A stretch of DNA of 7,872 nucleotides, from contig JAILPG010000006.1 of the NCBI GenBank assembly GCA_024699595.1, positions 1 through 7,872 on the forward strand. The letters are read 5' to 3'. The DNA is from Lachnospiraceae bacterium. GTDB lineage: Bacteria; Bacillota_A; Clostridia; Lachnospirales; Lachnospiraceae. Shown here in pieces: positions 1 to 6,128 of the stretch (position 1 is the stretch's first letter; every line of letters starts with the position of its first letter). A model generated the notes under the pieces. That model saw only the letters and a list, made by a program, of their open reading frames with translations, ran no database searches and was not told the DNA's origin. A program made the position numbers and the translations under genes.

Positions 1-1
1 C

Positions 2-559
2 ATCAAGGATATAAAGTGCGATCTGACCGATGAGATAGCCGAGGGCCTTATAAGAACTGTCATTAAGAATGCACGGATACTTATGCAGAAGCCCGATGAT
101 TATGATGCCATGGCAGAGATCATGTGGGCGAATTCACTGTCCCATAACAACCTGACGGAATGCGGAAGAGGCAAGGATTTTTCCGTACATAAGCTCGGAC
201 ATGCGCTCAGTGCCAAATATGATGTTACCCATGGGGCTTCACTGTCTGCAGTTTGGGGCAGCTGGGCAAGATACCAGATGGATGAAGGCCTTGACAGATT
301 CGCAAGATTTGCTGAAAAGATATGGGATATAAAGGGTACAGATAAAAAGGCTGCCGCTTTGGAAGGCATTGAGAAGACGGAAGCTTTCTTCAGGGAGATA
401 GGAATGCCTGCAAGTCTTTCGGAGCTTAAGGTCGAGCCCTCTGATGAGGATATTAAGAAGCTTGCACTTGACGCTACGATGAATGATACCGTAAAGCTCT
501 CGCGCCTCAGACCGCTTGATGCGAAGGCTGTCGAGGAGATCTACAGGGCGGCGAAGTAG
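2..559 (+). CDS. Iron-containing alcohol dehydrogenase, butanol-dehydrogenase type (3' part; 5' end outside window)
   Basis: This is the C-terminal 185 residues of a group III metal-dependent alcohol dehydrogenase (BdhA/YqhD-like), a cytoplasmic enzyme that reduces aldehydes to alcohols with NAD(P)H. The frame is open from base 2 and ends at TAG 557-559; the ATG at 83 is internal, because the codons before it read as good family sequence. The signature is HKLGHALSAKYDVTHG: its first and last histidines, 14 residues apart, match the two metal-ligand histidines known in FucO and YqhD. The Asp and His ligands of the N-terminal half are off the window. The C-terminal all-helical part, ending EEIYRAAK, looks complete. 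The hairpin array starts one base after the stop codon, and no ordinary terminator separates the two. Fermentative aldehyde reduction is the likely role; cofactor and substrate cannot be told from this part. Confidence 0.93.
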   Translation: MKDIKCDLTDEIAEGLIRTVIKNARILMQKPDDYDAMAEIMWANSLSHNNLTECGRGKDFSVHKLGHALSAKYDVTHGASLSAVWGSWARYQMDEGLDRFARFAEKIWDIKGTDKKAAALEGIEKTEAFFREIGMPASLSELKVEPSDEDIKKLALDATMNDTVKLSRLRPLDAKAVEEIYRAAK

Positions 560-560
560 A

Positions 561-1240
561 ATACCCACTAAAGCATGCCGAAGAACAGATCAGTAGGTAT
601 GAAGAAATTAACAGGCTCAGAAGAATACCTACTAAAGCATGCCGAAGAACAGATCAGTAGGTATGAAGGAAATAACAGGATCCTAAGAATACCTACTAAA
701 GTATGTAGAATGGCAGATTAGTAGGTATGGAGCAACCAACAAGCCTGGAAGAGTACCCACTAAAGCATGCTGAAGAGCAGATTGGTAGGTATGAAGGAAA
801 TAACAGGCTCAGAAGAATACCTACTAAAATAGGGCGAAGAGCAAATTAGTAGGTATGGAGCAACCAACAAGATTCTAAGAATACCTACTAAAATAGGGCG
901 AAGAGCAAATTAGTAGGTATGAAGCAACCAACAAGCCTGGAAGAGTACCCACTAAAGCATGCTGAAGAGCAGATTAGTAGGTATGGAGGAAATAACAGGA
1001 TCCTAAGAATACCTACTAAAGTATGTAGAATGGCAGATCAGTAGGTATGAAGCAACCAACAAGCCTGGAAGAATACCCACTAAAGCATGCTGAAGAGCAG
1101 ATTAGTAGGTATGAAGCAACTAACAAGCCTGGAAGAATACCTACTAAAGCATGCCAAAGAGCAAATCAGTAGGTATGAAGCAACTAACAAGCCTGGAAGA
1201 ATACCTACTAAGTCAGGTCAAACAGAAGATTGGTAGGTAT
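561..1240. repeat. Tandem array of eleven 64-bp units, each a 40-nt stem-loop plus 24-nt linker
   Basis: Hairpins start at 561, 625, 689, 753, 817, 881, 945, 1009, 1073, 1137 and 1201, exactly 64 bp apart with no insertion or deletion. Each is an 11-nt left arm (consensus ATACCTACTAA), an 18-nt loop and an 11-nt right arm (TTAGTAGGTAT). Units 3, 5 and 6 have perfect stems. The others differ from consensus only by transitions at arm positions that leave a G-U pair in one of the two strands. Loops fall into classes, for example agcatgctgaagagcaga (units 4, 7, 9), aatagggcgaagagcaaa (5, 6) and agtatgtagaatggcaga (3, 8). Unit 11 has the most divergent loop, and the sequence after it no longer matches the linker. 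Linkers start ga/gg-ag and end in aaga, with three alternative cores. The array fills the whole 710-base gap between the dehydrogenase and the amr genes. I do not recognise it as a named family. Confidence 0.95.
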
Positions 1241-1257
1241 GAGAGGGAATCAGGAAA

Positions 1258-1264
1258 GAAGGAG
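1258..1264 (+). promoter_or_regulatory. Ribosome binding site for the LigB-like gene
   Basis: The sequence gaaggag lies five bases before the ATG at 1270 and supports that start. It begins 17 bases after the last hairpin of the array, so array structure could lie in the 5' leader of this gene if transcription starts upstream. Confidence 0.7.
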
Positions 1265-1269
1265 ACAGT

Positions 1270-2070
1270 ATGCCGATACTTGCAGGATATATGGTACCGC
1301 ATCCGCCGCTTGCCGTACATGAAGTCGGAAGGGGCGAAGAGTATAAGGTTCAGAAAACGCTGGATGCATTTGACGCGGTCGCAAAGGACATAAGTGAATT
1401 AAAGCCGGAGACCATCATCGTTACGTCTCCGCACAGCATTATGTATTCTGATTACTTTCATATTTCTCCCGGAGAGAAGGCAGCAGGCGATTTTTCGGGC
1501 TTCAGGGCGGGTATGGTAAAGATCGATGCTTCTTATGATACGGAGCTTGTCGGTACGTTATGCGATATCTGCAGGGAAAAAGACTTCCCGGCTGGAACCG
1601 AGGGAGAGCGTGCAAAAGAGCTCGATCATGGAACGATGGTGCCGTTATACTTTGTCAACAAGTATTATAAGGACTATCGGCTTGTCCGCATAGGCCTGTC
1701 GGGGCTGCCTCTTAAGGAGCATTACAGGTTCGGTTCTCTTATTTCAGAGGCGGTAAACAGGACAGGCCGAAAGGTCGTGTTCATAGCAAGCGGTGATCTG
1801 TCGCATTGCCAGAAAGAGGACGGGCCTTACGGCTATAAACCGGACGGACCAAAGTATGATGAGAAGCTGATGGAAGTCATGTCGAAAGGGGAATTCGAAA
1901 AGCTGCTTGACTTTGATGAGCGCTTTTTAAGGAGTGCGGAGGAATGCGGACACAGGTCCTTTGTCATCATGGGCGGAGCGTTAATGGACTATGAGTATGA
2001 CAGCAGGGTGCTCTCGCACGAGGCAACCTTCGGAGTAGGCTACGGGATCGGAATATACAGGTGCAGATAA
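1270..2070 (+). CDS. amrB: AmmeMemoRadiSam system MEMO/LigB-like protein (class III extradiol dioxygenase superfamily)
   Basis: A 266-residue soluble protein of the LigB / MEMO superfamily. Conserved pieces in order are MVPHPPLAV (His11), VTSPHSIMYSDYFHISPG (His55), LDHGTMVPLYFV (His120), IGLSGL near 141-146, IASGDLSHCQ (Asp176, His179) and AEECGHRSF near 223-231. In LigB enzymes the equivalent early histidines and a late Glu bind iron and a further His acts as base; here Glu224 or Glu225 is a candidate ligand. The reaction is unknown, and MEMO homologues are not established dioxygenases. The symbol is given from context: the gene is followed after 24 bp by an AMMECR1 gene and then by the radical SAM partner. 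The sequence resembles the LigB domain that is fused to AMMECR1 in many Clostridia more than free MEMO. The start is fixed by gaaggag and by the array ending just upstream. Confidence 0.85.
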   Translation: MPILAGYMVPHPPLAVHEVGRGEEYKVQKTLDAFDAVAKDISELKPETIIVTSPHSIMYSDYFHISPGEKAAGDFSGFRAGMVKIDASYDTELVGTLCDICREKDFPAGTEGERAKELDHGTMVPLYFVNKYYKDYRLVRIGLSGLPLKEHYRFGSLISEAVNRTGRKVVFIASGDLSHCQKEDGPYGYKPDGPKYDEKLMEVMSKGEFEKLLDFDERFLRSAEECGHRSFVIMGGALMDYEYDSRVLSHEATFGVGYGIGIYRCR

Positions 2071-2080
2071 AAAAGAGCAA

Positions 2081-2087
2081 AAAGGAG
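2081..2087 (+). promoter_or_regulatory. Ribosome binding site for the AMMECR1 gene
   Basis: The sequence aaaggag sits seven bases before ATG 2095, inside the 24-bp gap that follows the upstream stop. It shows that the AMMECR1 reading frame can start on its own despite being in the same frame as the preceding gene. Confidence 0.75.
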
Positions 2088-2094
2088 AAAAGCC

Positions 2095-2607
2095 ATGAGT
2101 ATGGATCCGTATGTGTCCCTTGCAAAGGACACAATAGATGCTTATATAAAGGGAAGAAAGGTTATAGAGCCGCCGGAAGGACTGCCTGAGGAAATGACAA
2201 AAGAGCAGGCCGGAGTATTTGTTTCGATACACAAGTTCGGGATGTTACGCGGCTGTATAGGCACCTTTTTACCGACGACCGAAAACATCGCACATGAGAT
2301 AATAAGCAATGCCATATCCGCATCTACGAGGGATCCGAGATTCCCGGAGATAAGGGAAAATGAGCTTGCTGACCTTGAGATAAATGTTGATGTGCTGACT
2401 GAGCCGGAACCAGCAACCAAGGATATGCTCGATCACAAGAGATACGGGGTGATCGTAACAAAGGGCTACAGGAGAGGCTTGCTGCTTCCTGATCTTGAAG
2501 GCGTGGACAGCGTGGATGAGCAGATATCCATTGCCAAGCAGAAGGCGGGCATCGCCCCTTATGAGGATGTGGAGCTGCAGCGCTTTGAGGTGGTACGGCA
2601 CATATAA
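2095..2607 (+). CDS. amrA: AmmeMemoRadiSam system protein A (AMMECR1 domain)
   Basis: A 170-residue protein that is essentially one AMMECR1 domain. The hallmark LRGCIG motif is at residues 51-56 (Cys54), followed by the conserved STRDPRFP stretch at 77-84 and a strand [13 protein letters not shown] near 94-106. The C-terminus, with [26 protein letters not shown], also matches the family. AMMECR1 proteins are conserved in all domains of life; the invariant motif forms a probable active site or ligand pocket, but no reaction can be read from the sequence. It lies 24 bp after the LigB-like gene in the same frame, with no stop in the intervening eight codons, so a single TAA separates it from a LigB-AMMECR1 fusion. 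Translation of both from one message is expected. A second ATG at 2101 is a possible alternative start, but spacing favours 2095. Confidence 0.93.
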   Translation: MSMDPYVSLAKDTIDAYIKGRKVIEPPEGLPEEMTKEQAGVFVSIHKFGMLRGCIGTFLPTTENIAHEIISNAISASTRDPRFPEIRENELADLEINVDVLTEPEPATKDMLDHKRYGVIVTKGYRRGLLLPDLEGVDSVDEQISIAKQKAGIAPYEDVELQRFEVVRHI

Positions 2608-2625
2608 ACACGGGCATGTTGAGAA

Positions 2626-2642
2626 GCAAAGCATAACTTTGC
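2626..2642. other. Small perfect hairpin in the amrA-amrS gap
   Basis: GCAAAG and CTTTGC pair perfectly around a five-base loop (cataa). No T-run follows, so it is not a convincing terminator. The overlapping TGCAGG (2640-2645) can instead pair with CCTGCA (2659-2664), so two alternative small stems exist here. It lies in the 185-bp gap upstream of the 44-bp repeats. Confidence 0.4.
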
Positions 2643-2673
2643 AGGAAACAAGTGTATACCTGCATGCTACGAA

Positions 2674-2771
2674 GCCGTGAAGCAACAAAAAGTGAGATGG
2701 GCATAGAATCTGAGCGTGCCGTGAAGCAACAAAAAGCGAGATGGGCATAGAATCTGAGCATGTCGTGAAGA
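2674..2771. repeat. 44-bp direct tandem repeat, two full copies plus a partial third
   Basis: Copies start at 2674 and 2718, agree at 42 of 44 bases, and are followed by a 10-base partial copy from 2762. Each begins gccgtgaagcaac and contains gatgggcatagaatctgagc. A short stem spans each junction: GGCAT (2700-2704) with GTGCC (2716-2720), and GGCAT (2744-2748) with ATGTC (2760-2764). Both keep five pairs on the plus strand, using one G-U pair at different positions. The piece gaagcaac is shared with the linker of the 64-bp array, which may be chance. The repeat ends about 20 bp before the amrS start. Confidence 0.85.
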
Positions 2772-2792
2772 AATACCTGGAGATATAGATAA

Positions 2793-3713
2793 ATGAAGAT
2801 AAAATGTGATGTCTGCATGCATCACTGTGAACTGAATACAGGACAGAGAGGGCTCTGCAAGGCAAGATATAACAGGGGGGACGGCATCTATCCCGCAAAC
2901 TACGGATTTCTGACTTCGCTTGCTCTCGATCCGATCGAGAAAAAGCCGCTTAAGTACTTCAGGCAGGGTTCAATGATCATTTCGGTCGGAAGCTTCGGCT
3001 GTAATCTCAGATGCCCTTATTGTCAGAACAGCAGCATTTCTCAGGCATACGGTGACAGGGATCATCTTACCGAATATGCTGCTCCGCTTGAAACAAGGAT
3101 CGCTCCCGGGATGGAGAACGGCAGCAGAGGGAATGCAGACCGACAGGAGTTTGCCGAGACATCCTATTATTCACCGGAAGACCTTAAATATATAGCCGTG
3201 CGGGCAAAGCGTGACGGAAATATCGGAGTTGCCTATACCTACAATGAGCCGATGATCGCGTATGAATACATAAAGGATACCGGAGAGCTCATCCGTGAGG
3301 AAGGAATGGTAAATGTGATCGTGACGAACGGGCAGGCAGAGATCCCGGTGCTTGAGAGGATACTTCCCGTTACCGATGCGATGAACATCGATCTAAAGGG
3401 CTTTTCGGATGAGTGTTACAAGGCATTGGGCGGAAGCTTTGAGCTTGCAAAAGACTTTATCAAAAGAGCAGCAAAAGACTGTCATGTCGAGCTCACGACA
3501 CTTGTCGTTCCGGGCCTTACGGACAGTCCGGAGGATATGGAAAAAGAGGCTGCCTGGATAGCTTCGATCGATCCCGATATTCCGCTTCATATCACAAGAT
3601 TTTTCCCGAGGTACAAGATGACAGATCCTGAGCCGACGGATATCGGGCTGATGAAGAAGCTGCGTGAGATCGCAGAGAAAAAGCTTAACAGAGTCTGCCT
3701 CGGAAACGTGTGA
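2793..3713 (+). CDS. amrS: AmmeMemoRadiSam system radical SAM enzyme
   Basis: A 306-residue radical SAM protein. The cluster motif is CNLRCPYC (Cys70, Cys74, Cys77; CX3CX2C), expected to bind a 4Fe-4S cluster and S-adenosylmethionine. An N-terminal group of Cys5, Cys8, Cys12 and Cys22 (CDVCMHHC then GLC) is typical of this AmrS family and related activases and may bind metal or a second cluster. Also visible are TYNEPMIAYEY near 149-159, VTNGQ near 177-181, MNIDLKGF near 197-204 and LTTLVVPGLTD near 234-244, all usual in the barrel. The stretch at about residues 85-125 looks like an insert. The protein ends at LGNV; from memory, many relatives carry a further Cys-containing tail there. The start is ATG 2793 with tggag about ten bases upstream. 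It follows amrA after a 185-bp gap containing tandem repeats and presumably works with the AMMECR1 and LigB-like proteins; the reaction is not known to me. Confidence 0.92.
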   Translation: MKIKCDVCMHHCELNTGQRGLCKARYNRGDGIYPANYGFLTSLALDPIEKKPLKYFRQGSMIISVGSFGCNLRCPYCQNSSISQAYGDRDHLTEYAAPLETRIAPGMENGSRGNADRQEFAETSYYSPEDLKYIAVRAKRDGNIGVAYTYNEPMIAYEYIKDTGELIREEGMVNVIVTNGQAEIPVLERILPVTDAMNIDLKGFSDECYKALGGSFELAKDFIKRAAKDCHVELTTLVVPGLTDSPEDMEKEAAWIASIDPDIPLHITRFFPRYKMTDPEPTDIGLMKKLREIAEKKLNRVCLGNV

Positions 3714-3722
3714 GGTTAAAAT

Positions 3723-3829
3723 GCCCCCCGTAATAGGAAAAAGAGCCGCGCAGGGTGCAATGTAAGAAAAGAAAAGCACCCCGTAGAGGAAAAACAGCCG
3801 CGCAGGGTGCATTGAAAAAAATAAAAAAT
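3723..3829. repeat. Two-copy 52-53-bp tandem repeat with GCACCC/GGGTGC arms
   Basis: Two similar units, about 3723-3775 and 3776-3829, share ccccgta, an A-rich piece, the perfect 15-mer gccgcgcagggtgca (starting at 3745 and 3797) and an A-rich tail. A one-base indel separates their spacing. GCACCC (3776-3781) can pair with GGGTGC on its left (3753-3758, loop 17) or on its right (3805-3810, loop 23), giving mutually exclusive hairpins. Read on the minus strand, each unit is a GC-rich stem followed by a T-rich run, so it resembles a weak terminator for antisense transcripts. It fills the gap between amrS and the hydrolase gene. Confidence 0.8.
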
Positions 3830-3830
3830 G

Positions 3831-3850
3831 CGGGCAGGACAGCATGCCCG
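3831..3850. other. Hairpin abutting the hydrolase ribosome binding site
   Basis: CGGGCA (3831-3836) and TGCCCG (3845-3850) form a perfect 6-bp GC-rich stem with an eight-base loop. It ends where the GGAGGAG ribosome binding site begins, sharing its first G. If transcribed, the stem could influence ribosome access to the 3861 start; this is inference. Confidence 0.55.
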
Positions 3851-3856
3851 GAGGAG
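3850..3856 (+). promoter_or_regulatory. Ribosome binding site that fixes the hydrolase start
   Basis: GGAGGAG lies four bases before ATG 3861. It rules against the longer reading from ATG 3828, which would place the hairpin and this site inside the gene and add eleven residues unlike the family. Confidence 0.8.
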
Positions 3857-3860
3857 TAGT

Positions 3861-5033
3861 ATGAAACAGGATTTTACATTTCCGTCGTCGGACGGACGGA
3901 CGACAATACATGCCGTGAGGTATGTGAGTGAGAACAATGAGAAACCGAAGGCCGTTTTGCAGATATCACACGGAATGGTCGAGTATATCGAGAGATATTC
4001 TGACTTTGCGGAATATATTGCAGAACACGGCTTTGTCGTATTCGGGCATGATCATGCAGGTCATGGTGAGTCGGTTGTTTCCAAGGATGATCTTGGATAT
4101 TTCGGAAAGGAGCCTAGCAGGATACTCATTTCTGACATGCATACGTTAAGATGCATGGCATCTGAGGAATATCCGGAAATACCGTATTTTATGCTTGGAC
4201 ACAGCATGGGATCATTTTTGCTTAGAGAGTATCTGTCTGTGTATGAAACGGGAATGATCAAAAATGACATAAGAGAAGAAGGCTTTACGGGCGCTTTTGA
4301 TATTGCGGACAGAAAAGATGATATGGATATGAACGGTGGAAATGGCGATCGCTCAGATCCGGATGCGAGAAGCTCAGCCGCAGGCGAAGAGGACATTTCA
4401 GGCATATCTGAAGATGAAGATGCACAGGCAGGCGGCCCCAGGTCTTTAAGCGGTGCGATCTTGATGGGTACCGGATTTTCGGCACCCGGGCTGGTGAGCT
4501 TTGTGCAGTTTTTGATAGGATGTGTCTCACTGTTTCGCGGTGAGAGGTACAGGTCTCCGTTTATCCAGAAGCTGACCTTTGACAAATCCTACGAGGGCTA
4601 CGACATGACCGGTGAGGTTCCCGAGAGGAGCTGGCTGACCAAGGATGTAGAGATCGTAAAGAAATACTACAGTGATCCGAAATGCAACTACCTGTTTACG
4701 GCAAACGGTTACAAAGGACTGATGGAAGCAGTAAAAAGTGCATGTTCAAAAGAAGATGCAGATAAGATATCAGAGGAGCTGCCGATATTGCTTGTCTCAG
4801 GAGCAGAGGATCCGGTGGGAGCAAGGGGCGACGGCGTAAGGCGGTCGGAAGCGCTGTATAAGGAAGCCGGAATAAAGAATCTGACCTGCAGGCTGTTTGA
4901 CAACGACAGACACGAGATCATCAATGAGACGGACAGGGATCAGGTATATGAAGAGATACTGTTCTGGATGCAGAATCACTTAAAACCCCGCAGTGAAGAA
5001 CCGTATTTAGAAGATGAAAAAACAGAGGTCTAG
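3861..5033 (+). CDS. Alpha/beta hydrolase, monoacylglycerol lipase / lysophospholipase-like, with acidic insert
   Basis: A 390-residue serine hydrolase of the Hydrolase_4 type (PldB/YtpA/MGLL relatives). The oxyanion region is SHGMVEYIERYSDFA (His37-Gly38), and GHDHAGHGES follows at 62-71. The nucleophile elbow is GHSMGS with Ser115. The acid is Asp317 in VSGAEDPVG and the base His351 in NDRHEI, so the triad is complete and an active esterase or lipase is likely, acting on lysolipids or monoacylglycerols by homology. No signal peptide or membrane segment is seen, so it is probably cytoplasmic. Residues about 134-195, between the nucleophile elbow and the next strand (SGAILMGTGFSAP), form a hydrophilic Asp/Glu/Gly/Ser-rich insert that makes the protein longer than usual family members (roughly 250-320 residues). 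The C-terminal tail after 375 is also acidic. It sits between amrS and hflK, and a shared message is not proven. Confidence 0.9.
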   Translation: MKQDFTFPSSDGRTTIHAVRYVSENNEKPKAVLQISHGMVEYIERYSDFAEYIAEHGFVVFGHDHAGHGESVVSKDDLGYFGKEPSRILISDMHTLRCMASEEYPEIPYFMLGHSMGSFLLREYLSVYETGMIKNDIREEGFTGAFDIADRKDDMDMNGGNGDRSDPDARSSAAGEEDISGISEDEDAQAGGPRSLSGAILMGTGFSAPGLVSFVQFLIGCVSLFRGERYRSPFIQKLTFDKSYEGYDMTGEVPERSWLTKDVEIVKKYYSDPKCNYLFTANGYKGLMEAVKSACSKEDADKISEELPILLVSGAEDPVGARGDGVRRSEALYKEAGIKNLTCRLFDNDRHEIINETDRDQVYEEILFWMQNHLKPRSEEPYLEDEKTEV

Positions 5034-5079
5034 GAACACAATTTGATCATTATATCAACAGAGAAATCGGAGGAAAAAA

Positions 5080-6075
5080 ATGAAGATCGATAAACTGAAG
5101 ACCGTGATACCGATCGTGATAGTGGTGCTTTTGGTGATAATCGTCGCCGGAGGCTCCGTATATTCGGTATCCGAGCAGGAACAGGCTGTTGTCACCATGT
5201 TTGGCAAGATAACGGATATAAAGACCGCAGGGCTTTATTTCAAGATGCCGTTCATACAGAATGTTCACAAGGTGGATACCACGACACACGGAATGGCCAT
5301 AGGCTACACCGAGTCGGCCCAAAAGGATATTAACGACGAGGACAGATATGTGGAGGCCGAAGCACTTATGATCACTTCGGACTTCAATCTGGTTGACGTT
5401 GATTTTTACCTGGAATACAGGGTTTCGGATCCTGTCAAATATCTCTATGCATCCAAAGAGCCTGAGATCGTACTGAAGAATCTTGCGATGGCCAGCATCA
5501 GATCCACGATAGTAAATTATAAGGTCGATGATGTCATCACCACGGGAAAAAGCAAGATCCAGGCCGAGATCAAGGATAAGCTCATGAAGGAGCTTTCGGA
5601 CAATGAGATCGGTCTTGAGGTAATGAACATATCAATGCAGGATGCAGAGCCCCCGACAACCCTGGTATCGGCTGCCTTTAAGGCTGTCGAGACAGCAAAG
5701 CAGGGAGCGGACACAGCTGTCAACAATGCAAACAAATACAAGAACGAGCAGGTACCGGCAGCAGAGGCAAGTGCCGATGCCATTATCCAGAGAGCTGAGG
5801 CCAAAAAAGCATCCCGTATCGCTGAGGCTGAGGGCCAGATGGAAAGATTCAACGAGACCTATGAGCAGTATAAGAATTATCCCTACATAACAAAGAAGAG
5901 GATGTTTTACGAGACAATAGAAAATATCCTTCCGAATACCAAGGTGATAATAACCGACGGTCAGACTCAGACAATGTATCCGCTCGACAGCTTCACCGGA
6001 GACAGCGGGCAGAACGATGATCAGACGATAAACGATCTTTTAAATCCTGTGGATGAGGAAGAAACGCAGGAATAA
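5080..6075 (+). CDS. hflK: HflK-like SPFH/band 7 membrane protein
   Basis: A 331-residue protein with one N-terminal membrane segment (about residues 8-29, IPIVIVVLLVIIVAGGSV), then an SPFH/band 7 domain beginning VSEQEQAVVTMFGKI and TAGLYFKMPFIQNVHKVDT. A long Ala/Glu/Lys-rich helical stretch follows at about 195-260 (including EASADAIIQRAEAKKASRIAEAEGQ), with a final acidic tail. This order is typical of HflK, which in E. coli joins HflC in a large membrane complex that holds and modulates the FtsH protease. The Gly/Pro-rich N-terminal extension of the E. coli protein is missing, as is common in Firmicutes. The start is supported by cGGAGG six bases upstream. hflC follows after 53 bp in the same direction. 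No ftsH is in the window, so its link to FtsH here rests on homology. Confidence 0.9.
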   Translation: MKIDKLKTVIPIVIVVLLVIIVAGGSVYSVSEQEQAVVTMFGKITDIKTAGLYFKMPFIQNVHKVDTTTHGMAIGYTESAQKDINDEDRYVEAEALMITSDFNLVDVDFYLEYRVSDPVKYLYASKEPEIVLKNLAMASIRSTIVNYKVDDVITTGKSKIQAEIKDKLMKELSDNEIGLEVMNISMQDAEPPTTLVSAAFKAVETAKQGADTAVNNANKYKNEQVPAAEASADAIIQRAEAKKASRIAEAEGQMERFNETYEQYKNYPYITKKRMFYETIENILPNTKVIITDGQTQTMYPLDSFTGDSGQNDDQTINDLLNPVDEEETQE

Positions 6076-6128
6076 AGAGCCTTTTCAGGGAATGCCGGAA
6101 GAATAAGCAGACGGAGGACTTAAGATAA

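Noticed and set aside
561..1240. CRISPR array
   Set aside because: The whole 64-bp unit, both hairpin and linker, is related between copies, and several stretches recur exactly, so there are no unique spacers. No cas genes are in the window.
561..1240. Integron attC sites or a mobile element
   Set aside because: The units lack the attC core-site pattern, encode no cassettes, and no integrase or transposase is present.
599..1249. Repeated small open frames of about 40 codons starting at the ATG formed by each right arm and linker
   Set aside because: Some units read MKQPTSLEEYPLKHAEEQ-like peptides, but others stop after seven codons, there is no ribosome binding site at proper spacing, and a 64-bp period does not keep frame. 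Treated as noncoding.
1151..1393. Open frame of 80 codons on the plus strand
   Set aside because: It combines array sequence with the wrong frame of the LigB-like gene, whose own start, ribosome binding site and motifs are clear.
2269..2898. Long minus-strand open frames opposite amrA
   Set aside because: They are out-of-phase shadows with Cys/His/Ser-rich composition and no family motifs, opposite a clearly recognised AMMECR1 gene.
3828..3860. Upstream ATG start for the hydrolase
   Set aside because: It would add eleven residues encoded by the hairpin and ribosome binding site; GGAGGAG at 3850-3856 clearly serves ATG 3861.
5043..5058. Inverted repeat TTGAT-6-ATCAA upstream of hflK as an operator or promoter
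   Set aside because: Arms of only five AT-rich pairs are expected often by chance, and no -35/-10 pair with proper spacing accompanies it.
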